Origin: Lachnospiraceae bacterium
GTDB lineage: Bacteria > Bacillota > Clostridia > Lachnospirales > Lachnospiraceae
Direction of reading: 5' to 3'
Assembly (NCBI GenBank): GCA_016283275.1
Contig: JAEEMP010000061.1
Span: 43,319 to 107,318, forward strand
Length of the DNA: 64,000 bases
Part shown: positions 1 through 7,825 of the stretch, in pieces
Layout: each line of letters opens with the position of its first letter
How positions within the stretch are numbered: the first letter of the stretch is position 1
The notes under the pieces: generated by a model
What the model saw: the letters and a program-made list of their open reading frames with translations, nothing else
Database searches by the model: none
Told to the model about the DNA's origin: nothing
Position numbers and translations under genes: made by a program

Positions 1-2
1 TA

Positions 3-914
3 GATCAGGTTTATGAGGTATGCGACCGTATAACGGTACTGCGTGACGGAAAACTCGTGGGTGAATATGAGATCAAAGATCTGCCGAGACTTATGCTTGT
101 TTCCAAGATGTTAGGTAAAGAGCTTGACGATATGTCGTCCATTAAGAGCGACAGCGGCGGCTATAACGGGGAAGATAAGGATAAGATCTTATTTGAAGCA
201 GAGAATCTTTCGAGTGTGGAAGCGGTCAATCCGTTTGATTTCCACATAAAGAAGGGTGAAGTTAACGGCTTTACCGGGCTTCTGGGCTCAGGCCGAAGCG
301 AAAGTGTACGTGCGATCTTCGGCGCCGACAGGGTACTTAGCGGAAAGCTGAAGAAGGATGGCAGGGATATCAAGATCACAAAGCCCATAGACGCCATGAA
401 GAATAAAATAGCATATCTTCCGGAAGACCGTAAGGAAGACGGGATCATCGGAGATCTTTCGGTAAGGGAGAACATAATCCTTGCACTTCAGGTGCTTGAA
501 GGTTTCTTTCACCCGTTTTCAAGAGCCAAAGCCGAAGAGTTTGCCGACGAATATATAAAGCTTCTCGAGATCAAGACAGCTTCGACAGATACTCCGGTCA
601 AATCCCTATCGGGAGGAAATCAGCAGAAAGTTATCCTTGCAAGATGGCTTCTGACTCATCCCGATTATCTGATACTTGACGAGCCTACGAGAGGTATCGA
701 TGTAGGTACCAAGGTCGAGATACAGAAGCTGGTTCTTAAGCTTGCAAGCGAGGGTATGGGAGTTACTTTCATATCTTCCGAGACGGATGAGATGCTGAGG
801 ACATGTTCGAGGCTAATCGTAATGAGAGACCGTCATGTGGTCGGAGAGCTTACGGGCGAAGATCTCAATCAGCACAAGATAATGAGTACGATTGCGGAAG
901 GAGAGAGTGAATAA
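3..914 (+). CDS. ytfR: CUT2 sugar ABC transporter ATP-binding protein, YtfR-like (5' end outside window)
   Basis: The left edge cuts this gene: the frame is open from base 3, so the GTG at 57 in the ORF track is not a real start. What remains is the end of the first nucleotide-binding domain (EVCDRITVLRDGK) and all of the second. The second domain has a lysine-less P-loop (GLLGSGRSE), as usual in RbsA/MglA/YtfR-type proteins, the signature LSGGNQQKV and Walker [13 protein letters not shown]. It energises import through the two permeases that follow, overlapping the next start by one base. The YtfR assignment rests mainly on its neighbours, whose sequences resemble YtfT, YjfF and YtfQ. A general ribose/galactose ATPase is the alternative. 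Confidence 0.9.
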   Translation, partial: DQVYEVCDRITVLRDGKLVGEYEIKDLPRLMLVSKMLGKELDDMSSIKSDSGGYNGEDKDKILFEAENLSSVEAVNPFDFHIKKGEVNGFTGLLGSGRSESVRAIFGADRVLSGKLKKDGRDIKITKPIDAMKNKIAYLPEDRKEDGIIGDLSVRENIILALQVLEGFFHPFSRAKAEEFADEYIKLLEIKTASTDTPVKSLSGGNQQKVILARWLLTHPDYLILDEPTRGIDVGTKVEIQKLVLKLASEGMGVTFISSETDEMLRTCSRLIVMRDRHVVGELTGEDLNQHKIMSTIAEGESE

Positions 915-1993
915 TGAAAACCGGAAATATATTTCAGAAGATTTTCAGACGTCAGATAATGATACCGCTCGCTGCATTTTTACTCCTTGCGATTTTTAAT
1001 CTTGTGGCGGATCCGTCTTTTTACAAAATAACATTAGGCTATAACAGTGCAGGAAACCCTGTATTGTCGGGATATCTTATCACCATACTTGACTACGGTT
1101 CGGAACTTGCGATACTTGCGATCGGCATGACGCTTGTAACCGCTGCATCCGGCGGACAGGATATTTCGGTCGGCGCGGCAATAGCGATAAGCGGAAGTAT
1201 GTTGCTTCGTTGCCTTTGCGGTGCGGATACAAGATCAGAAAATCTGAATATGCCGATAATCTGTGCTTTCCTGATAAGCATGGTGGTTGCAGGTCTTTTC
1301 GGAGCATTTAACGGTGTGCTCGTGGCGTATTTTAAGATCCAGCCAATGGTCGCGACTTTGATCCTGTTTACCGCAGGCCGTTCAATAGCCGCATGGATCA
1401 ACAACAACGAGCTTCCGATCGTAAATGACCAGAGTTTTGCGATATATGGCGGCTTCATACCGGGTATTCCGATCCCGATGCCGTTCTTTATAGCCGTGAT
1501 CGTAATGATCATCACATGGCTGATACTTAAGTTTACGAACTTAGGACTCTATGTGCAGTCCGTAGGTATAAATGAAAAATCTTCAAGACTTAACGGATTG
1601 AATCCCGAACTTTTAAAGGTTCTTACCTTTGTGCTCTTGGGTGTATGTGTAAGTGTTGCTGCACTTATCAAGACCAGTCGTCTTATGACCATCAACTATT
1701 CGGTCATCGCCAAGGATATCGAAATGGATGCGATCCTTGCCGTAGCGCTCGGCGGTAATGCATTAAGCGGCGGTAAGTTTAACATCCCCGCATCGATACT
1801 CGGTGCATATGTTATCCAGTTTTTGACGACAACGCTTTACAAATTTAATGTATCGTCCGATGCACTTTCGGCTTACAAGGCCGTTGTGGTAATCCTTCTT
1901 GTTGTATTCAGTTCCGAATCGGTAAGAGGCTGGATCGGAGGACTGTTTAAGAAGAGCGTTGCCGTAAAAGCCGGAAAGGAGGCTAAGTCATGA
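914..1993 (+). CDS. ytfT: Sugar ABC transporter permease, YtfT-like
   Basis: Membrane permease of the CUT2 (RbsC) family, 359 residues with about eight to ten hydrophobic segments. It carries the family hallmarks AIGMTLVTAASGGQDISVG near residue 75 and DAILAVALGGNALSGGKFN in the C-terminal third; the latter closely matches E. coli YtfT. Its start overlaps the ATPase stop (TAATGA arrangement) and its 3' end overlaps the next permease by four bases, so the three genes are translationally coupled. It should form half of a heterodimeric channel with the YjfF-like protein. Known family role: uptake of furanose sugars such as galactofuranose. The substrate here is inferred from similarity only. Confidence 0.88.
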   Translation: MKTGNIFQKIFRRQIMIPLAAFLLLAIFNLVADPSFYKITLGYNSAGNPVLSGYLITILDYGSELAILAIGMTLVTAASGGQDISVGAAIAISGSMLLRCLCGADTRSENLNMPIICAFLISMVVAGLFGAFNGVLVAYFKIQPMVATLILFTAGRSIAAWINNNELPIVNDQSFAIYGGFIPGIPIPMPFFIAVIVMIITWLILKFTNLGLYVQSVGINEKSSRLNGLNPELLKVLTFVLLGVCVSVAALIKTSRLMTINYSVIAKDIEMDAILAVALGGNALSGGKFNIPASILGAYVIQFLTTTLYKFNVSSDALSAYKAVVVILLVVFSSESVRGWIGGLFKKSVAVKAGKEAKS

Positions 1994-3012
1994 AAAAGAA
2001 ACTTATGAACATGAGTGACACAAACCTCCTTTTGACCATAACGATAGTGGTATTTGTCGTTATGTATCTGTGTGCCATTATTTTTGAAGGTAAAGGTTTT
2101 TTAAAGCCCCAGACCTTCTTTAACATCTTAAATGCCAATGCGGCGCTTATCATTCTTTCCTGCGGCTTAAGCCTTGTCATGATAACGGGAAGCATCGATA
2201 TTTCGGTAGGCGGTATTACTGCTCTGGTAAGTATGTGCTGTGCTGTATATCTTGATTATCACGGCGGTTCCGTGTTCGGTTCCGTCATGATAGCTTTGGG
2301 TATCGGTCTTGCATTCGGACTTTTCCAGGGTTTACTTATCGCTTACCTCGATATTCAGCCGTTTATCGTAACTCTTGCCGGAATGTTCTTTGCAAGAGGT
2401 ATGACGACCATAGTGCATACAAATCCTTTCAACGTTGAAAATGAGGCGTTTGTTGCACTCAAAGAGACAAGGATCATCGTTCCGGGAATGGGTTCATACA
2501 ATAAAAACGGTACTTACGTAAATGCTTATGTGGAGATCGGTGTTATCGTAGCCCTTTTGGTAGTGGCGATCATGTTCGTTCTTTTGAGAAAAACCCGTCA
2601 GGGCCGTGCATTTTATGCGGTCGGCGGTAACGGACAGAGTGCATTGATGCTCGGTATCAACGTTAAGCGCACCAAATTTATCGCACACCTTATCTGCGGT
2701 ATTCTTGCGGGTATCGGCGGATATGTGTATTTTCTCCATGTAGGATCGGGTGCCGCATCTCATGCAAGCGGTGCCGAGATGAACGCCATAGCTTCATCGA
2801 TAATCGGCGGTACGATGCTTACAGGCGGTGTAGGTAACATTATTGGTACACTGTTCGGTGTTCTTTCATTAAGTACCATTCAGAATATCGTGTCATCCGC
2901 AGGTCTCGATCAGGCGTGGTGGACAGGTATCACAATAGCGGCAATGCTCTGTCTGTTCCTTGTTATACAGAGTGTGGTAATGGCCCGCAAAAAGAAAATG
3001 ACAAAGAAATAA
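1990..3012 (+). CDS. yjfF: Sugar ABC transporter permease, YjfF-like
   Basis: Second CUT2 permease, 340 residues, starting inside the previous stop (ATGA overlap). Family motifs are GSIDISVGGITALV near residue 72, the mid-protein loop IQPFIVTLAGMFFARG, and a C-terminal block with AIASSIIGGTMLTGGVGN and LDQAWWTGI, the last typical of YjfF. Two non-identical permeases in a row fit the YtfQRT-YjfF system rather than RbsC or MglC, where one permease forms a homodimer. A 15-bp hairpin follows 45 bases after the stop. Confidence 0.88.
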   Translation: MKKKLMNMSDTNLLLTITIVVFVVMYLCAIIFEGKGFLKPQTFFNILNANAALIILSCGLSLVMITGSIDISVGGITALVSMCCAVYLDYHGGSVFGSVMIALGIGLAFGLFQGLLIAYLDIQPFIVTLAGMFFARGMTTIVHTNPFNVENEAFVALKETRIIVPGMGSYNKNGTYVNAYVEIGVIVALLVVAIMFVLLRKTRQGRAFYAVGGNGQSALMLGINVKRTKFIAHLICGILAGIGGYVYFLHVGSGAASHASGAEMNAIASSIIGGTMLTGGVGNIIGTLFGVLSLSTIQNIVSSAGLDQAWWTGITIAAMLCLFLVIQSVVMARKKKMTKK

Positions 3013-3057
3013 TAATAAGTTTCATGATCGACTCTCTTATAAATGGATGGTTTGGGC

Positions 3058-3093
3058 AAAAGATGAACACAATATCTGTTGTGTTCATCTTTT
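3058..3093 (+). terminator. Hairpin between permease and binding-protein genes
   Basis: Perfect 15-bp inverted repeat (AAAAGATGAACACAA, loop TATCTG, reverse complement) ending in TCTTTT. It fits an intrinsic terminator for the permease operon, acting in both directions because both ends are A/T tracts. The binding-protein gene 24 bases later would then need its own promoter. Confidence 0.8.
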
Positions 3094-3117
3094 GTCGCAT
3101 GTTATTATATTTAAAGT

Positions 3118-4227
3118 ATGAAAAAAACAACGATTTTTCTTTTGATCTTAATAATGATCCTTTCTTTTTCGTCCTGCAAAAAAGAGGTTAAGGAAGAGAA
3201 AACTGAGCCGGAAACCGATAATCTTATCGTAGTGGGCTTTTCGCAGCTTGGGGCGGAATCAGACTGGAGAGCCGCCAATACAGAGTCCATGAAATCGGTT
3301 TTTACCGAAAAAAACGGATACAGGCTCATATTTGACGATGCGCAGCAAAAACAGGCCAATCAGATCACTTCGGTAAGAAACTTTATACAGCAGGAAGTTG
3401 ATTATATCGTTATCGCTCCGGTTACCGAAAAGGGCTGGGACACTGTATTAAAAGAGGCAAAAGATGCCAATATACCCGTTATCATAGTGGACAGGCGTGT
3501 GGATGTTTCGGACGAAAGCCTTTTTACTTGCTGGGTGGGTTCGGATTTCGAGCTCGAAGGTAAAAAGATGGCGGAATGGCTGTACAGGTTTACCGCAGAG
3601 CACGACATCGCACCCGAAGACGTGCATATTGCCAATATTCAGGGTACTATCGGCGCTACCGCCCAGATCGGCCGTACCAACGGATTAAGATGGGCTGTGG
3701 AAGAATACGGATTTGACCTTCTTGCGGAAGTTCCGGGTGAATTTACAAAAGCCAGAGGCTATGAAGCAATGGAGAGCCTTCTTGCGGATTATCCCGATAT
3801 AAATGTTGTATATTGCGAGAACGACAATGAAGCCTTCGGTGCGATAGAAGCATGTGAGGCGGTCGGACGGATTGTCGGAACCGATATACAAAACGGCGAG
3901 ATCATGATCCTTTCTTTTGACGGAGTTAAAGAGGAAGCTTTGACGGATGTACTTGAAGGAAAGATCGCATGTATAGGTGAGTGCAATCCTCTTCACGGTC
4001 CGAGAGTAGAATCTTTGATAGCAAGACTTGAGGCGGATCAGTCCATTTCAAAATATACCTATGTCGATGAGGAGATCTTTTCCGCGGATGAGAGTATCGA
4101 AAGTCTTTTGATCGACAATACCGTGTACAATGTAATACGACTCACACCCGAATATGTGGAAGAAAGAATGGAACTTTTCAACGTGGGAAGTTACACCAAC
4201 ACAAACCAGTCGCAGGATGCTTATTAA
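3118..4227 (+). CDS. ytfQ: Sugar-binding lipoprotein, YtfQ-like
   Basis: 369-residue periplasmic-binding-protein-like domain (Peripla_BP_4) with a lipoprotein signal: hydrophobic stretch then lipobox SFSSC with Cys20. The N-terminal half resembles E. coli YtfQ, for example VGFSQLGAESDWRAANTES, QQKQANQI, and the ligand-loop VDRRVDVSDESL. It should capture the sugar outside the cell for the permeases encoded just upstream. In E. coli ytfQ comes first; here it is last and is separated by a hairpin. No good ribosome binding site precedes the ATG; a TATTAT box at 3103-3108 would place transcription start almost on the start codon, so leaderless translation is possible. Confidence 0.88.
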   Translation: MKKTTIFLLILIMILSFSSCKKEVKEEKTEPETDNLIVVGFSQLGAESDWRAANTESMKSVFTEKNGYRLIFDDAQQKQANQITSVRNFIQQEVDYIVIAPVTEKGWDTVLKEAKDANIPVIIVDRRVDVSDESLFTCWVGSDFELEGKKMAEWLYRFTAEHDIAPEDVHIANIQGTIGATAQIGRTNGLRWAVEEYGFDLLAEVPGEFTKARGYEAMESLLADYPDINVVYCENDNEAFGAIEACEAVGRIVGTDIQNGEIMILSFDGVKEEALTDVLEGKIACIGECNPLHGPRVESLIARLEADQSISKYTYVDEEIFSADESIESLLIDNTVYNVIRLTPEYVEERMELFNVGSYTNTNQSQDAY

Positions 4228-4277
4228 GACAAAATGCACCTAAAAAGTGCCGATTTTATGCGGTTTGCAACTGCCGG

Positions 4278-4306
4278 TTGACAAATTTCAAAGCAAACTT
4301 TATAGC
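4278..4306 (+). promoter_or_regulatory. Sigma-A promoter of the XRE regulator gene
   Basis: TTGACA at 4278-4283, a 17-base spacer and TATAGC at 4301-4306. It lies 114 bases before the ATG at 4420, giving an untranslated leader of about 105 bases. Confidence 0.75.
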
Positions 4307-4419
4307 CTGCAACCGTTACATTTGTTAGATTGAGGTTGTTCGAACGAAAGAAGATCATCAATCACAAATTTGTAAGGTGCAGGCAGTTTTACAACATTCA
4401 TTTAAAAGGAGAAACTGCT

Positions 4420-5442
4420 ATGGCATCGGAAAGGAAAAACATGATATTAGCAGATAAGATCATAAATGAAAGAAAGAAACTTAACTGGTCGCAGGAAGAG
4501 CTTGCCGAGAAACTGGATGTATCACGACAGTCCGTATCAAAGTGGGAGGGAGCACAGTCTATTCCTGATATTTCAAAGATCCTGGCAATGGCAGATCTCT
4601 TCGGAGTATCTACGGATTATCTTTTAAAGGATGAGATACTCCCTGAAGAAGCGGTTTCGGATTCTTATATCAGAGAAGACAGCGGATCTTCCGAAAATTT
4701 GAAAAAGGTTTCCATGGAAGAAGCAAACGAATTTCTGAGTGCCAGAGAAAAGGCGGCTCCGAGAATGGCAATAGCTTCGATGTTATGTGTATTCAGCCCT
4801 GTTACACTGATCCTTCTCGCGGGTCTTTCCACACTGGAGAATCTTAATTTCTCGGAAAACGCTGCAGCGGGTATCGGGCTGGCAGTACTCTTTTTAAATA
4901 TAGCGGTTGCGGTATGTATCTTTATCACAACATCGCACGGGAGCAATAAGTTCAGATATCTTTATACCGATAATTTTGAAACCGCTTACGGTGTGAGCGG
5001 AATGGTAAAAGAAAGACGCGATGCATATGACAATACGACTCATACTTTAAATACGGTCGGTGTAATGATCTGCATCTTAAGTCCGCTTCCGCTTATCATA
5101 ACAGCGTGTCTGGGAGCAACACCGTTTGTGATAGTCGTAATGGTATGTGTACTTCTTACCATGGTTGCTTCGGCAGTTCTTTTCTTTGTACTGGCAGGAG
5201 TCGTAAACGGTTCCTTTGATGTTCTTTTAAAAGAAGGCGATTATACCGTAAAGGCAAAGAGAAGCAACAAGAAACTCGATAATGTTACCGGGATCTACTG
5301 GTCGGTTGTTACGGCAGGTTTCCTGCTTTACAGCTTTGTGACCAATGACTGGGCTCGTTCCTGGATAGTATGGCCCGTTGCCGCAGTCCTTTTCGCCGCA
5401 TACAGGGGCATTATGGCGATGATCCTTAAGGCAGAAGAGTAA
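4420..5442 (+). CDS. XRE-family transcriptional regulator with C-terminal membrane domain
   Basis: The ORF track begins at 4330, but AAAGGAG at 4406-4412 precedes the ATG at 4420, so 340 residues are called. Residues about 8-65 are a helix-turn-helix of the Cro/CI type (INERKKLNWSQEELAEKL, VSRQSVSKWEGAQSIPD). A short linker leads to four hydrophobic segments, making this a membrane-tethered regulator of a form common in Clostridia. It stands alone between a good promoter and a strong terminator. Its targets are not visible; the small membrane and lipoprotein genes downstream are candidates by position only. Confidence 0.85.
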   Translation: MASERKNMILADKIINERKKLNWSQEELAEKLDVSRQSVSKWEGAQSIPDISKILAMADLFGVSTDYLLKDEILPEEAVSDSYIREDSGSSENLKKVSMEEANEFLSAREKAAPRMAIASMLCVFSPVTLILLAGLSTLENLNFSENAAAGIGLAVLFLNIAVAVCIFITTSHGSNKFRYLYTDNFETAYGVSGMVKERRDAYDNTTHTLNTVGVMICILSPLPLIITACLGATPFVIVVMVCVLLTMVASAVLFFVLAGVVNGSFDVLLKEGDYTVKAKRSNKKLDNVTGIYWSVVTAGFLLYSFVTNDWARSWIVWPVAAVLFAAYRGIMAMILKAEE

Positions 5443-5492
5443 GCTGTCATTAAGAAGACACCAAAAAGGTGCATAGATATCGTTTGTTATCG

Positions 5493-5524
5493 CAACACGG
5501 GCCCGCCGGCCCGTGTTGTTTTTT
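5493..5524 (+). terminator. Intrinsic terminator after the XRE gene
   Basis: Perfect 11-bp GC-rich stem (CAACACGGGCC, loop CGCC, reverse complement) followed by TTTTTT. Confidence 0.92.
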
Positions 5525-5525
5525 C

Positions 5526-5555
5526 TTGGAGCCGATTACCACATTATGATATAAT
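5526..5555 (+). promoter_or_regulatory. Probable promoter of the 5585 gene
   Basis: TTGGAG at 5526-5531, an 18-base spacer and a consensus TATAAT at 5550-5555, directly after the terminator of the previous unit. Confidence 0.6.
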
Positions 5556-5584
5556 AATTCATAAAGATAGAAGGAGAGAAGAAC

Positions 5585-6190
5585 ATGAACAGTACTCAGG
5601 CTTATTCCAATGCTCCTTTTGAACTTATGAGCGAATGGAAAGAAGATCAGAAATTCGTCCTTGCAGATCCTGCGCCCGCTGATCTTGACGAACTTAAGGC
5701 GGCAGCAGACGTTACAGACCCGAGAAGTGTAGCGGCGTACTGGGTTCTGGCAGTTAACAGACTTACAGAAGATTATGACGACGGCATGGCTATGATGAAG
5801 TATCTTTTTGCTGATATCGAGCCCTTCGGAAGAGGCTACACCGAAGGCGGCGGAGCAGGCAGAGCAGGCTGGGACAGCTATTTTAACGAGCGCCTTAAGG
5901 ACAGCAACTATTCATGGCTCCCACGTGCGTATTTTAACGGAAACTCCGGCAGAAGCGACAAGTTTGCTCTATGCGCGCCGCTTTCCATAGACCTTTACTA
6001 CAACGAACCCAACACCAAGACTGTTAACAGCCAGTCACTTGAATCACTCGGAAGACTTAATATCGTATACTGGGTTAAGAGTCGTGCGGCAGGCAATAAG
6101 GTTAACATAACTCTTGGCCGCTTTGACGGAACCGACCGTTGGTACGTAACAAGCGGAACTTCTTCCGCTGCGCTTTTCTATATGCAGTAG
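5585..6190 (+). CDS. Uncharacterised protein, 201 aa
   Basis: Start is supported by AGAAGGAGAG about seven bases upstream and a TATAAT promoter. No signal peptide or membrane segment is seen, so it is probably cytosolic. It is rich in aromatic residues and has conserved-looking blocks such as DPRSVAAYWVLAVNRL and GWLPRAYF-like segments (YSWLPRAYFNG) and a C-terminal half that looks beta-rich (RLNIVYWVKSRAAG, DRWYVTSGTSS). It resembles a family of uncharacterised Clostridia proteins (possibly DUF6935; from memory and not certain). It begins a run of four small genes with unknown roles. No function is proposed. Confidence 0.75.
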   Translation: MNSTQAYSNAPFELMSEWKEDQKFVLADPAPADLDELKAAADVTDPRSVAAYWVLAVNRLTEDYDDGMAMMKYLFADIEPFGRGYTEGGGAGRAGWDSYFNERLKDSNYSWLPRAYFNGNSGRSDKFALCAPLSIDLYYNEPNTKTVNSQSLESLGRLNIVYWVKSRAAGNKVNITLGRFDGTDRWYVTSGTSSAALFYMQ

Positions 6191-6204
6191 ATTGGGGGGA
6201 ATCT

Positions 6205-7107
6205 ATGAGAAGATTGGGTATATTTTTCTTGATCCTTTTATGTGTTCTTTCTTTTGCCGGCTGTGCTTCAAAGGAGGGTTCGGACGTGAAACTGTTTAAG
6301 AAAACATTTGAGGTGGGCAAGGATATTGAGCGCTACAACATCAAAGAATTTTACTACACTTACGAGAATATAAATTACGACGCGTTTTATCAGCGCTATC
6401 ACGTTTACAAGACCGATTACGGTACACCTTATTTTACCCATATCACCAGACAAAGAAAGAACGACTACGGCCCCACAACTCCGGCGGATACCGTTAATTC
6501 CGGTACCATCGAGATGACAGACGAGCAGTGGAAGAAGTTTTACGAGCTTATCTTAGGCGGAACCGTTTCGGAGCGTGAGGATACCGCAGACGCCGGGGGC
6601 AGCGGCCCCTGGTACTTCCTTTACTGGGATAACGATAAAGAAAAGTACAGGGAATACAAATTTGTATCCTATGCGGCCGAGAAGGCTCTTGAAGAGTTTT
6701 TTGTTTCTTTGGCCGATGAACCCATAGCGGTGGCAAAAGAAGACTACCCTGCTCTCGAAGACTCCGATATCGGCGGATGGCTTGGTTACTTTGGCAACGT
6801 AAGCGGACAGTATTACATGGAAATAGGCGCAGCTTCAGATAATGCTTATCCCACGAACATCCGCTTTATCTGGAACTATTCGGAGGACGGCGACAACGGA
6901 ATGTATTCGGGAGAGGTAACTGTCGACGGTTTTATCACTAAAAATGCAGACGGACTTACCGTTTTTTGCGGCACCACAAAAGAGGACGACGAACTCATTG
7001 AAGCGGTGATAGGCAAGTCAGGCGACACACTAAAGATGATCGTCACAAGATCCGACAGCGATCGTATATATGCCGGCAACCGCTTTGAACTGACGCGCGA
7101 GCAGTAA
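6205..7107 (+). CDS. Uncharacterised lipoprotein, 300 aa
   Basis: The ORF-track start at 6139 lies inside the previous gene; ATTGGGGGGA just before the ATG at 6205 and a good signal peptide (hydrophobic core, lipobox SFAGC, Cys20) fix the start. The mature part is acidic, rich in Tyr and Asp, with no recognised domain. It begins 14 bases after the 5585 gene and probably shares its transcript. The repeated alternation of short strands (for example YNIKEFYYTYENI and GWLGYFGNVSGQYYMEIG) suggests a beta-rich extracellular domain. Function unknown. Confidence 0.8.
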   Translation: MRRLGIFFLILLCVLSFAGCASKEGSDVKLFKKTFEVGKDIERYNIKEFYYTYENINYDAFYQRYHVYKTDYGTPYFTHITRQRKNDYGPTTPADTVNSGTIEMTDEQWKKFYELILGGTVSEREDTADAGGSGPWYFLYWDNDKEKYREYKFVSYAAEKALEEFFVSLADEPIAVAKEDYPALEDSDIGGWLGYFGNVSGQYYMEIGAASDNAYPTNIRFIWNYSEDGDNGMYSGEVTVDGFITKNADGLTVFCGTTKEDDELIEAVIGKSGDTLKMIVTRSDSDRIYAGNRFELTREQ

Positions 7108-7138
7108 ACATCACTTAAAAAGATACTTGGGCTAAAAA

Positions 7139-7540
7139 ATGAACACCGTAACGTATTTATCGAATCGCACAACACTGATCATGCTGGCAATAGTTGTGCT
7201 TTTGGCAGCTCTTCTTATCTTTGTGCATATCAAAAACGCTCCGAAACGTGAGAATGCTAAGAAGATAAGAAATTTCAGAAAAACGCTTAAGAAAAACCGA
7301 AAAGAAAACCCGGATATTAAATCCGACGATCAGATCTTTCGGGAAATGGCATTTAAACAGGGCAGGGTCAATCCCTGGCTGTATCTTGCCCTTCTTCTTA
7401 CTGTCATTTTGTTTGCAATCGTAAGATGGGATCTGATCGTGGCCGTATCAAGGTGGGGCGGAAATGTTGCCTCTATGATAGGAAATGCGATCAAGGAGAC
7501 ATTGTATCAGTTTGCAAGGATAATAAGCAATGGAGGTTAA
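7139..7540 (+). CDS. Small membrane protein with two TM segments
   Basis: 133 residues. Hydrophobic segments at about 13-30 (LIMLAIVVLLAALLIFVHI) and 77-96 (LYLALLLTVILFAIV) flank a strongly basic loop (KRENAKKIRNFRKTLKKN), which should be cytosolic. It ends with an amphipathic stretch. The ribosome binding site is weak. It sits between a lipoprotein gene and a 59-codon gene that begins four bases later, so co-transcription is likely. No family recognised. Confidence 0.7.
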   Translation: MNTVTYLSNRTTLIMLAIVVLLAALLIFVHIKNAPKRENAKKIRNFRKTLKKNRKENPDIKSDDQIFREMAFKQGRVNPWLYLALLLTVILFAIVRWDLIVAVSRWGGNVASMIGNAIKETLYQFARIISNGG

Positions 7541-7543
7541 AAG

Positions 7544-7723
7544 ATGCAGGAACAGGATATAAGAGCGGTAGAGTCGATGTGCAGGATCGGGATGAGTTTA
7601 GAGACGGTCAAGGCAAGCTTTAAAAAGTTTCCGGAGGATGAGTTAGAGGCAATTTATAACAGGATACAAAAGCTTAACGATGTGCCGGAAGAAAAACCGG
7701 CTTTTAAGATAAACTGTTCGTAA
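7544..7723 (+). CDS. Small hypothetical protein, 59 aa (not in the ORF track)
   Basis: A strong GGAGG at 7532-7536 stands eight bases before an ATG, four bases after the previous stop. The 59-residue product (begins MQEQDIRAVESMCRIGMS, ends FKINCS) is predicted helical: two amphipathic helices around SLETVKASFKKFPEDELEAI. A small inverted repeat (TGTTC/GAACA, 7715-7730) followed by a T-rich run could end transcription. The shorter frame 7426-7623 in the track is a shadow. Function unknown. Confidence 0.65.
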   Translation: MQEQDIRAVESMCRIGMSLETVKASFKKFPEDELEAIYNRIQKLNDVPEEKPAFKINCS

Positions 7724-7825
7724 AAGAACACAATGTTTTTTCTTTTAAAGTTAAGATTTAATTAAGGTTTTCCCTCTGCAAAGATGATTGACGCTGTGCT
7801 ATCATAATTAGCGGAGGGAATTTTA

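Noticed and set aside
57-59. GTG start of the first ORF in the track
   Set aside because: The frame is open to base 3 and the upstream residues match the end of the first ABC domain, so the gene starts outside the window.
7788-7808. TTGACG near CATAAT before the 7826 lipoprotein gene as a promoter
   Set aside because: The spacing is only about nine bases, too short for a sigma-A promoter.
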